Part shown: in pieces, positions 44,798 to 54,615 of the stretch
How the letters are laid out: the number at the start of each line of letters is the position of its first letter
Numbering within the stretch: position 1 is the first letter of the stretch
Assembly (NCBI GenBank): GCA_013180625.2
Contig: SNVD02013250.1
Span: 372,001 to 436,000 of the forward strand
DNA from: Boswellia sacra
Taxonomy: Eukaryota; Streptophyta; Magnoliopsida; Sapindales; Burseraceae
Length of the DNA: 64,000 bases
Direction: 5' to 3'
Translations under genes and position numbers: made by a program
The notes under the pieces: generated by a model
Seen by the model: the letters and a program-made list of their open reading frames with translations, nothing else
Databases searched by the model: none
What the model was told of the DNA's origin: nothing

Positions 44798-47576
44798 ATG
44801 GAAACTTTACGCATACTCATTGTACATAATGGTTCTTGGACTGTGCAAGAGAACGGTGGTTATTTGTACGCCGGTGGGACGGGGAAGCCATTGATAATTC
44901 GTAGGTGTGCTACCTATAATGAGTTGGTTGACTGTATTAGTACTAAAATAAGTTGGGATCTTCGTAAGAAAAGAATGAGTTTAGAGGTTCAATTTGCTTG
45001 TAAGGGTTTTCTTCCAATGCCGAGTCGTATTGAGACTGACGACGATGTTTGTTTTTTCATACAACATTGTTTGGAGGACCAACAATCATATACACCATTA
45101 GTTGTCAAAGTTGAAGATAGGGAGAAGCAAAGACAGAGGTCAGGGTCAGGATCCGATGCAATACGTAGGCGACAAGGATCTTTTCATCCCTCTTTGTTTC
45201 GTTCAGCAAGTGTAAGCAACCAATTAAGTGAGTCTACTCCTGTTTGTGCACAACCAGAATTGAATGATGATGTTGGCATTGAGTTTGAGCAGTGTTCAGG
45301 GCATGCAGGGCATGAGTCAGTTGGGGTAGGGGTGTTATTTGAAAATGAAGACGGGGTGCCTCCGTAGATGCCATTGAGATTGGTACGTCATCTTGACAGC
45401 ATTAGAGAGTTTGAGAGTCTAGGTAATATTGATGATGTTAATGATGACGATGGTGGTGATGAAGATTGCGAAGATAATGATGATGGTAGTGATGATGTTA
45501 GTGCGCATGTTGGCGATGACAATGATGATTGCACTATTCGTATTGAGAATGATGTTGAGGGATTGGATGATTTTGTTGTTGATGGGCACAATGTAGACGG
45601 TCCACATTTTGATAATGAGGGAGAACGGCAGATCTTGAATGATGTGAACTAGGATGAGCCGTTCACCGTGCCTTCTCCAATTCACTCCACACCTACCGTG
45701 CCTCCTCCAATTCACTCTACACCTACTCGTCCAGTATATGGACATCAGGAAGATCCGGTGTCGAATAATGACAGCTCTCAGGCTAACACATTCAGGTGGA
45801 TGCTGCCTATTGTGCATCCACTCTCCACAGTTGGCGATAATGCCTCATCGTTTGTAGTTGACGAGATTGAGGTGGGGTTGGGTAGATATTTAACAGCAAA
45901 ACGGAGATTCGTGAGAAGTTATCGATGTTGGCATTAAGACGAAACTTTTAATTTAAGGTGAGGAACTCCAACGCAACAAGGTTTGAGGTTGTCTGTTGGG
46001 CTGAATCTTATAAATGGCGCTTACATGCCATAAAGGTGGCCGACTCACATTTCTTCCAAGTGAAAAAGTATAAGAACCACCACACATGCTCCGGAGCCGG
46101 ACTTCACCCAGTTCACAAACAGGCAACTGCACATGTCATTCGCAAACATATTAAGAGCAAATTCGTTAAGGCATTGAGAATATATCGTCCGAAGGATATT
46201 ATATCCAATTTTCAGGAGTCATTGGGTGTTAATATCACGTACAACAAGGCATGGAGGGCAAAGGAGGTATCTTTGCAAGAACTTCACGGATCTCATGAGG
46301 AATCATTCACACTACTCCCTCAATACATGTACATGATTGAGAAAGCAAACCCGGGGACCAAAACGTCGTTAGAAACTGATGAGGAGAACCATTTCAGATA
46401 CTTTTTCATGAGTATGGGGGCCTCGATTGCTGGATTTGTATCATCAATTAGGCCAGTTATCGCAGTTGATGGTTCTTTTTTAAAAGGGAAATATAGAGGT
46501 ACAATGCTTTTGGCTTCTTGTATGGATGGAAATAAACAAATATACCCCTTGGCATTTGGAATTGGGCATTCTGAAAATGATGACTCCTGGAACTGGTTCA
46601 TGAGACAGTTGCGTGATCATGTTGTACAAAATGTCCGAGATCTTGTCTTCATTTTTTACCGTCATTGTAGTATTGAACGCGCTGTTCTAGCAGTTTTTCC
46701 TCATGCACTGCATGGATTGTGCACTCATCATCTGAAGGGTAACTCGAAGGCAACGTTCAAGGACAAGACTTTGTTGGAATTGTACTAACGAGCTGCAAGG
46801 ACATATCACTGTGTTGATTTCAACTATCATATACGACAAATTGAATCGCATATGCCAGCAGCAGCAACTTATCTTCGAAGTTGGAGTCGAGAAATGGGCA
46901 TGTTCACAGTTTCATGGTCGACGGTATAACATAATGACAACAAATATAGCTGAGTCGATGAACAGCTGTTTGCGAAACCATTGATTCCTCCCGGTGACGT
47001 TGTTAGCTGATTATTTTCGGGCCTACTTGCAAAAATGATTCTATGAGCGTCGACAGCTATTTGCTAACTCAGAATCACATCTCTTGCCCTGGGCAAACAA
47101 GTTGATGGAGGAGCGTTTAAAAAAGGGAGAGGGTTAGTGGTATATCTCTTACTATGTATGAGGTTAGAGGCAACGATCGTGTTTGCATTGTTGACATGCA
47201 TGCGCGTACATGCACGTGCCGGGTGTTTGACCTTGACCAGCTTCCGTGTGCACATATATTAGCTGTATGCAAACGTATGAATCTACTTACGTGCCACGAT
47301 TATTGTGCCTATTAGTATACCACTGAAACATTACTACATGCATATGCTCTACCAGTTGTTCCTGTTGGAGTTAGTAAGGATTGGGTGGTTCCTGACGAGG
47401 TTCGCAGTAGAGTAGTTCTCCCGTCAGTCATGAGGAGACCAACCGGTCGTCCTCGGAGGAATCGAATCCCTTCTTTCGGTAAGTCTAGCTCCTCTCGAAC
47501 TTACGGGCGCTGTGGAAATTCCGGGCACAATCGTCAAACTTGCCAAAACCCAGTTCCACTGCATGACAGGGGATGA
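44798..47576 (+). pseudogene. mudrA-type transposase gene of MULE C, disabled
   Basis: The best preserved of the three. From ATG 44798: PB1-like N-terminus, basic/serine linker, acidic region (45440-45640), DNA-binding zinc region (45958-46130; C....YKWRLHA..., NHHTC), and DDE domain with the first Asp in VDGSFLKGKYRG (46468-46470). The second Asp is Tyr (FIFYRH in place of FISDRH; 46657-46659). A SWIM finger follows (CTCRVFDLDQLPCAHI, about 47210-47265), then a basic tail and CCHC knuckle (about 47510-47560). Stops are TAG 45365-45367, TAG 45650-45652 (shared by all copies) and TAG 47313-47315 (Trp in the others). There is also a frameshift before the zinc region and one after 46788. It ends at TGA 47574-47576. 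Confidence 0.9.
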
Positions 47577-47829
47577 TGTATACCAAATGTTGATGTTAGC
47601 AACATTGTCAATTTTTTTTATTTATTACAATTCCTGAGCTGTTGAAATTAATATCTTTCGAGTGTTGGATTTTGTCATTGTAAAGCGACATTAATGTATT
47701 AAACACATCTTTATGTGCATTGTCGTTAAACTAAATATTCTTGCCTGACGTTCAGCCGTACAAAGTCCCTGGACCAAAAAATCATTACGAATCTTTTTCG
47801 AAAGCTCCAAAAAATGAGTGTTCTGCCCA

Positions 47830-48290
47830 AACGCTCGACAACACTCGACGGACGAAACTCGACGCTCGACACGCAAAATTCGACACAAAATGACCGAAGC
47901 TCGACCAACACGACACACAAACCCTCGACATTCGACAAATACATCCGACATGTCGTGACTCGAACTGGTTTCCCTCGACTCTCGACTAGCGCGACATAAA
48001 TCTGACAATTTAACTCGACCCTCGACACTCGAAGGATGACACTCGACATCATATCTCGACATCCGACACCCGAATCTTCGACACTCGAATGTCGAGTCTT
48101 TACACTCGACAAATACATCTGACATGTCGTGACTCGAACTGGTTTCCCTCGACTCTCGACTAGCGCGACATAAATCCGACAATTTAACTCGACCCTCGAC
48201 ACTCGAAGAAAGACACTCGACAGAATATCTCGACATCCGACTCGCGAATCTATACCCCCCCCCCCCCCCGACACAAGATCTCGACCTTTA
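47830..48290 (-). repeat. Internal CTCGAC array of MULE C with C15 run
   Basis: CTCGAC-type repeats, including a near-exact duplication of about 130 bp (ACAAATACATC.GACATGTCGTGACTCGAACTGG...). The left flank (GTCC.TGGACCAAAAAATCATTACGAA...TGAGTGTTCTGCCCAAACGCTCGAC) matches the mudrA leader of the other elements in reverse orientation, so this is a MULE end without its TIR. It stops at a run of 15 C (48255-48269). Confidence 0.85.
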
Positions 48291-48452
48291 GGGTTTAAAC
48301 AAAACTCTCGATCGTCACTTCCCGCTTCACACAAACTTACTGCTAAACCCCATGTCAACTCTCGAAACGCATAGACAACTGTTGGAACGCAAAGAGACGT
48401 AGCACGACCGAAACTCGAAGAGACGCAGACAGAAGCACCCATCGGCATTGAG

Positions 48453-48986
48453 GTACAGATTTTTCGTTGCATTAGACATACTATTTGGATGTTTTTACGA
48501 AAAAATCTTGGGCCATGCATGTTGTTTGATGTGTGTCATGTCGGTCGGACTTTTTGCCTTGTTTGATGTGGGAACGATCGGGGGAAGGCGCCGTTGCGAC
48601 GGCTATAATAGGATTTCAATCGAAAACTACTAGGATGTGTTCACTTATTCGGTGGTTTTAGGGATTTTTAGTGATGTTTAGTGATTTATGTTTAGTGATG
48701 TGGACCGAAACTATAGAATCCGCCTGGTTTTGTCGCCAGTTGGCCGGTGATGCACTATGGACTTTTGTAGTGACACTCGACACTCGACAGAAGAGTCTTG
48801 TCAAGTCTTGTCGAGTCTTGTCGAGTCCTGTCGAGACGTATCGAGACTTGTCGGGTGTTGTCGAGTCGTGTCAAAATTTGTCGAGTGCTGTCGAGTGGTG
48901 TCGAGTGTTTAGGCAGTTTGCATGTTTTATTACGGTTTTTTTGCCTTTTTGCATCATATTGAACTATAACGGCCTTGTTTTTGCAG
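48453..48986 (+). other. Predicted leader intron of the MULE C DUF1985-Ulp1 gene
   Basis: Donor GAG|GTACAG (48453) after an exon (about 48375-48452) resembling the Ulp leader of A and B (GAAACGCA..., AAGCA repeats). Acceptor TTTTTGCAG ends at 48986. It contains the array 48765-48920. Confidence 0.55.
48765..48920 (+). repeat. GTCGAG array in the MULE C Ulp leader
   Basis: CTTGTCGAGTCTTGTCGAGTCCTGTCGAG... about every 11-12 bases, followed by the leader text TTGAACTATAACGGCCTTG. Confidence 0.9.
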
Positions 48987-50355
48987 TTTGAAGCAAATGG
49001 CAGGTGAATTTGGACTGTCCTTCATCCTAAAGACACCAGATAAGGAGCACTACCATGTGGTGATCACAAACTTGGCAAGTTGGGACTGTGTACAATGGAT
49101 TCGGGCGGACTTGAGTGCGAGGTAGAAGGACATGTTTCGTGATACATGTTTTGGATTTATCCTAGACATCCGTCGGCTCTCCTTTCCATCTCAGTTGGTG
49201 CACCATGTGCTTCATTGGGAGGTTAACACCGTGGGATACGATCAGGAGATGTGGTTCCTTATTCAAGGTAAAAAAAATTGTTTTCAGATACAATGTAGTT
49301 ACAAATTCTTAGTTTTGAACATATGATATTTATAGTTAATTTATTGTTACCATTATTGTCATCTTATGTATATTTTTTCTTTCTTTCCAGGAAGACTAAT
49401 TCGTTTTTCTGCCCACGAGTTCGGTTTGGTAACCGGATTACGATTTGCTTCCACGGTGCCACCAATACCGACTATGTTGAATCCGTGCCGATTGTTGGAT
49501 ACATACTTCGATGGCAGGGACTTGGAGCTTAGGCAATTATACCCCAGACTTCAGCAGTTGGATGTGTCTCATATGCCAGACGAGGATGCTGTGAAGCTGG
49601 CCTTGTACTACGTGCTGGAGCGTTTTTTCATGGCACGGGATAGACGCCGACATGTGTCCCATGTGTGGTTGAATTTTGTGGACAGACTAGATGATTTTAA
49701 TACGTATCCATGGGGTTCGTTGTCCTACGATAAGACACTGGGCTCAACGAAAAAGGCTTTGGTTAGGAGGTTAGATAATTACAAGAGACGAGCCCAAGCG
49801 AAGACGGACCAGGTGGAGAAATATAACTTGGAGGGGTGCCCGTACGCCTTTCAGGTACATACTGCTAACCATGAGTGTGAACCTGTTTATTTCTTTATCG
49901 ACCGAACAAATTTTAGTACATAGTATCACTAACTAACTGTTTGATGTTATTAAGGTTTGGTTGTACGAGGCTGTGCCTTACATTGGCACTACTTTTGGGG
50001 GAGTGCCCACGGACTGTGACAGGAGGATACCACGGTTGTTGAAGTGGGAGACAATTAAGACCCCGTCCCAGCACGTAGTCGTAAATGATGTACTGAGGGT
50101 TAGGAGGCCGGTACGTACGGATCCTCTGTTATATGAAATTGTCTTGTTTTTGTTCACACCACATTAACTGTTTTGCATGATGAATTATTTGTTGACGCAG
50201 GCTCGTCCGCTCGTCGTTTTGTGCCGTCTGAGGAGGTGCAGCAAACCCAGTGGTATATACAGCTCGCTGATTTAGTTGGCATCCGAAGAGGTGCACATGT
50301 GGCTTGGGCAATAGCTGTGGATGCTCCGTTATTGGAGGCGGAGGGCATTGAGCCA

Positions 50356-50560
50356 GAGGGTCCATCAGCTCTACCTCCGGAGAGACCATCAGCTCCACAT
50401 CCGGAGGGTCCATCAGCACCACCTCCTGAGGGTCCATCAGCTCCACCTCCTGCTGGCCCTACAGCACCACCTCCTGAGGGTCCATCAGGTCCACCTCCTG
50501 AGGGTCCATCAGCTCTACCTCCTGAGGTTTCATCCACTTCACCTCCTGCTGGCCCTAGTT
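50356..50560 (+). repeat. Coding minisatellite, PSAPPPEG-type repeat in MULE C Ulp gene
   Basis: About eight tandem copies of a 24-27 bp unit (GAGGGTCCATCAGCTCCACC), encoding PSAPPPEG-like octapeptides. Copies A and B have one or two units at the same place. Confidence 0.9.
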
Positions 50561-51541
50561 CCCCCGTTGAACCTGATGTGGAGCCAGCAACAGACACAGC
50601 CAATCCTGACATTGACGTAGGGCCCTTTAGTCTAGCGCCGGAGTCATTCTATAGTGCCGGACATCTAGGAGCATCGACTCCGGCGTCGGGTCGTGCGACC
50701 ACCCACCCAACTCCTATATACGAGGTTCCTCCAAGTTCGCAGGTATGTAATGAGAATTTGTATTCATATTCTTATCCGTTTACATTTGCTGCTCTGTTGG
50801 TTAATGAAGACTCTCGTTACAATTCTAATACAGGCGTCGCCGGTCCATGATGACTTCCAGAGCACAGTTTTACGTGAGCTTGCACTGTTACGGGCAGAGA
50901 ACAAGGAGATGCGGGAGGAGATAGTTCTTCTGCGCAAGGCTGTTCTGGACCTCAGTGGCCACTTCGGATACGCTGACATGGTACGTTACGATATTTACAA
51001 AACGGATTATGTGATTTCCACAAGCTTAAGTTGACGGTGAGCTTTGGTGTATTTCAGGAATCGGATGCAGATTCCAACGGAGGTTCGGCCGATGAGGGTG
51101 AAGGCCAGCCGCCCACGGAACCTGATTCCGTGGACCCGACTGCTTGTGCAGCCGATGCTCCTCTGACAACCTTAGTTTCGCGTCGGGGTCGCCGCCTACT
51201 TCCGACAAAGCATAAGCGGAGCCCGTTTGTTAGTCCACCGGGTAGGAAGAGGGCAAGGGTTCAGTCGCAAGAGAAAGCCGCAGACAGTCAACATGTACAG
51301 TCCGAGGACCCGGTTGCTCAGCGAAAAGACAAACTATCTCAGCAACCATCACCGGATGCAGGCAGTGGTCTCATCTTGTGCACTCCGGTTCCACTTTTTG
51401 ACCCACGTGCCCCCACACCAGAAGTCGATCTGAATGCATTCGAGTTATGGTTCGCGGACATCGCAAGGACTGATGTTATTGATTTAGTAGTCTGCAACGC
51501 AAATTGTAACTTCTTCAAGACGCTGCTCACGCCATCATGCT

Positions 51542-51977
51542 TAGGGATGGCAAAATCCGGGTGCGGGTGCGGGTTTTGCGTTTCCGCACCCGCACCCGGA
51601 TTTTGTACCTTATCCCCGATCCCCGGAAAAACCCAGATTTTTTCGGGTTTTTCCCGGTGCGGGTATTTACGGGTTTTGAGATTACCGCACCCACACCCGC
51701 ACCGCACCCAAAAAAAACCCGGATTTACCCGGATTTTTTTTCTATTTTTGTCTTCACCCGGATTTCCCCGGATTTTTTCCTATTTTTTTCTTAATTTTTT
51801 TAAGAATTATGCGGGTGCGGTACGGGTGCGGGGTTTATTGGCAATACCGCACCCGCACCGCACCCAGATTTTTTTTTTTTTACAATTCCCCCGCACCCGG
51901 ATTTCGTACCCGGATAATCCGGATTTTCCCTGGAAAATCCAGGTACCCGGATTACCCGGGCTTTTTTGCCATCCCTA
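51542..51977. mobile_element. hAT-like miniature element inserted in MULE C Ulp gene
   Basis: 436 bp with perfect ends TAGGGATGGCAAAA / TTTTTTGCCATCCCTA, flanked by ATCATGCT (51534-51541) and GTCATGCT (51978-51985), an 8-bp duplication with one mismatch. The interior is rich in CCGGGTGCGGG and CCGCACCCG words. MULE A and B have no insertion at the matching place (about 9355 and 28520). It has no coding capacity and belongs to the same terminal family as 11902-13097. Confidence 0.9.
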
Positions 51978-52904
51978 GTCATGCTGGCTTGAAGCTGAGG
52001 TAGTTTAAGACCATCGCATGCTCTCCAATATTGCGATATACATTTGGAAATAATATTGATAGCTATTACTGTTTTCAGCACATCGATAGCTTTCTGTGGT
52101 TGCTACGTTGCAGAGCGCGCGCTATAGCCAGACCAAGTGTCCAGAGGTCTGCTTTCCTGACACCACTTTTTGGGTACGTATTTCGTAAACATTTGAATTT
52201 AAAGGTCATTTTCAATTTCTTCAATGCGCTAACCGAACTTACGAACTTGCAGTTGAAATTGAAGTCGTTGTGGGAGCAATACTCAAACAGACTGGATTGC
52301 ATTAACTGGGTGGCGGAGGATGACATGGTCCAGTATGTCCTGGGACAGTCGCCCGTCGTTGGAACACCATGAGTCGAGGTGGACAGGGTGAGAACACTTA
52401 TATTTACACAGTTAGTATGTGCCATATTATTTGAAATGTTGTGATTGATTTCCATGTTGTCAATTTCATTTTCAGCTCTATCTCCCTGTTAACATCACCG
52501 ACGATCATTGGGTGGTAGCTGAGGTGCAATTGAATCGCCGTCAGGTTTCCATATACGACTCAGCTATTGGGCATACTTCCACAGACGCAATCATACAAAC
52601 AGTCCGGTGCCTGTCTGAGCTAATACCCCGTATGCTGTGAATGGAGGTTTACGGTGTTTCTGACTATCCCGCAACCCCATTTGACTTTACACGCATCGAG
52701 GACGAGGACCAGGTGCCACAGCAGGAGCCTGGGGGAGGAGCAAGCGGCGTGTACTGTTTAAAGTACATCGAGTTCCTAGCGGGGGGCGTTCCATTGACTG
52801 AGATTAGGGCATTCACGGACGAGTACCACCGGGAGAGAATGGCGGTACAACTTTGGGTCAGTCGCGTTCATCCACAGACACAGGAGGCCGCCACGACTGT
52901 CATG

Positions 52905-53015
52905 CCGCCCTTTGAGGTTGAGGCACAGGAGGCCCCCACGGCCGTCACGGTGCCTTCCGAGGTTAAGGCACAGGACGCCCCCACGACCGTCACAACGCCC
53001 TCCGAGGTTGAGGCC
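52905..53015 (+). repeat. Coding tandem repeat near the 3' end of MULE C Ulp gene
   Basis: About 54-bp units, GAGGTTGAGGCACAGGAGGCCCCCACG..., give (S/F)EV.AQ.APT.VT.P repeats; two full copies and one partial. Confidence 0.75.
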
Positions 53016-53397
53016 TTTAGAGCACCTGCTGATCTTGTACCTGCTGATGTTGCAGCCACTATCGGGACTACTGATGATGTGTCAGCGGATGTTACGACCA
53101 CCATTGGCCATGACGATGTTGCTTTAGCGGAGGTTAAGCAGCAGCCGAGCACCATTGTACCATGAGATCACCTTGCATTGTATATATTATGTTTAGTTAC
53201 ACATTTTTTTCGGTTGATAGTTTCTAGATATTTACACATTATTGTACAGTAACATTTTTTGTATAGTCGCACATGGTTTCCGTGTATAGTTGTACGAAAA
53301 CTTGTAAATACATCTTTTCCCAGTTGTATTAGTACATACACGTTTCTCATATTTTTTGGTTGTATACATTTTTATGGTATAGTGGAGGCGAGTACGC

Positions 53398-54606
53398 TCC
53401 ATGTATATGATTGTTGGTTGCCGAAACAATGTTGTATAAAAAAACAAATATCGTCATCTGTCTCAATACAAATCGGCATTGGCAGAACACCCTGACAAGC
53501 AAATTGAACCTCTAAACTCATTCTTCCCTTACGAAGATCCCAAACCATTTTAGTACTAATACATTCCAAGAACCATTGTATACAATTAGTATGCATAAAG
53601 TTTCTATTTCCTGTATGATTGAGACATATCATATACGTTCCGTGGACAAAAATTAATTACGAAATTGCTTGCAAAAGTCGAAAAAACGAGTGTTCTACCA
53701 AAATGCTCGGCGACGCTCGACATACACCCTCAACACTCGACACTCGACATATGGGACGCGACACACGAACTCGACTATCTTTTGCATCCGACACTCGTCA
53801 AGTTCCGCACTCGACGCACGTACTCGAAGGCTCGACAAAATAGTCTCGACGCTCGACCAACGACTCTCGAAAAACTCGACATTCGTGGTTCGAGACATCT
53901 ACACGTCGGTTTCCCCGTATCCGACACTCGACTCTCGACACAAGACACACAAACTTTCGTCGACGTCGTCAATCCACAAGAGGCTCGACGACACTCGAAC
54001 CCTCGACACTTGAACCTAGAATTGACACAATGCCTTGACACTCGACACCACCATCCGACATGTCGAGATTCGATCCGACAGAACTGCTCGACACTCGACG
54101 ACACTCGACGAAACTCGTCTTCTTCAACCTTCGACTGCGAAAATAGATTTTTGCACAACGACAGCCAATTTTCAGCATATTTTCACACAAACGGCACTAT
54201 CTCTAACCTTAGTTCACATATATATCCCATTTTTAAGCTATATAATGCGGTTGTCAGTTACCAAAGCGATCAATAACGAAAATACTACAAGCTAATGAAA
54301 TTTTCATGCCATTTAGAGAGAGATTAAGGAAAGTTGTTCTTACATTATTTATTCAGCTTCAGCTGTTGAGGTTGTTTCAGAAAGTGAATTGAAGTGATTC
54401 GATCTGTGACTGATTTCTTTGTTCTTAGTTTAGTTTACTGGCTTTCTTCAATTTCGTCCGAAGAGGGATTTAATAAACGTTTTAAAAAATTATTGATAAT
54501 ATAAAGGTATTTTTATCTTTTTGTCAAGAAAGTATCTGATAATTTTTCAGGATGTAACTATTTTTAAATAAAATCCTCTAATTTTATCTATTTTCTTAAT
54601 TTTTCC
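53398..54606 (-). repeat. Right arm of the MULE C inverted repeat
   Basis: The reverse complement of the left arm. It contains a truncated mudrA 5' part (53632-53398, with ISTKMVWDLRKGRMSLEVQFAC), the CTCGAC array (53700-54125), a leader region and the TIR. TTTATTTTT follows at 54607. Confidence 0.9.
53700..54125 (-). repeat. CTCGAC array, MULE C right
   Basis: Dense CTCGACACTCGAC words mirroring 44280-44715. Confidence 0.9.
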
Positions 54607-54615
54607 TTTATTTTT

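Larger units (their letters stand above)
43797..45103 (+). repeat. Left arm of the MULE C inverted repeat (TIR plus mudrA 5' part)
   Basis: It matches the reverse complement of 53398-54606 almost base for base over long stretches (for example the CCTCTTCGGACGAAATTGAAGAAAGCC region). The right arm lacks about 100 bp of the mudrA coding part. Confidence 0.9.
48997..53165 (+). pseudogene. DUF1985-Ulp1 (C48-like) protein gene of MULE C, disabled
   Basis: Exon 2 starts MAGEFGLSF. The DUF1985 exon (49391-49855; SAHEFGLVTGLRFASTVPPIP, MPDEDAVKLALYYVLERFF) is open throughout. A proline repeat exon (50212-50742) and a coiled-coil exon (ELALLRAENKEMREEIVLLRKAVLDLSGHFGY, about 50870-50980) follow, then an exon with the nuclear localisation signal GRKRARV (about 51241) and the protease region. 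His (52506-52508), Asp (52557-52559) and Gln (52719-52721) are kept, but the catalytic Cys is Ser (AGC 52743-52745; GASGVYC). A tandem EV.AQ.APT.VT.PSE repeat precedes the end. Stops are TAG 49123-49125, TGA 52370-52372 and TGA 52638-52640, plus the hAT-like insertion at 51542-51977. The canonical end is TGA 53163-53165. Confidence 0.85.
43797..54606. mobile_element. MULE C: rearranged two-gene Mutator-like element with 1.2-kb inverted arms
   Basis: A 10.8-kb element whose ends are a long, highly similar inverted repeat (43797 to about 45103 against about 53398 to 54606). That repeat includes the TIR, mudrA leader, CTCGAC array and the first roughly 100 codons of mudrA. In contrast to A and B, mudrA and the DUF1985-Ulp1 gene point the same way (both plus), and two more arrays (47830-48290 and 48765-48920) sit back to back between them. 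The layout looks like a duplicated and inverted mudrA end placed in front of an Ulp half-element. A hAT-like element (51542-51977) interrupts the Ulp gene. Confidence 0.88.

Noticed and set aside
47691..48520. Open frames of 181 and 264 aa on the minus strand (CRVECRGF-type repeats)
   Set aside because: Translation of the array and a C15 run; the same cysteine/serine/arginine repeats appear wherever the array occurs.
53665..54276. 203-aa open frame on the plus strand
   Set aside because: It lies wholly in the right-arm array and leader of MULE C; repeat-derived.
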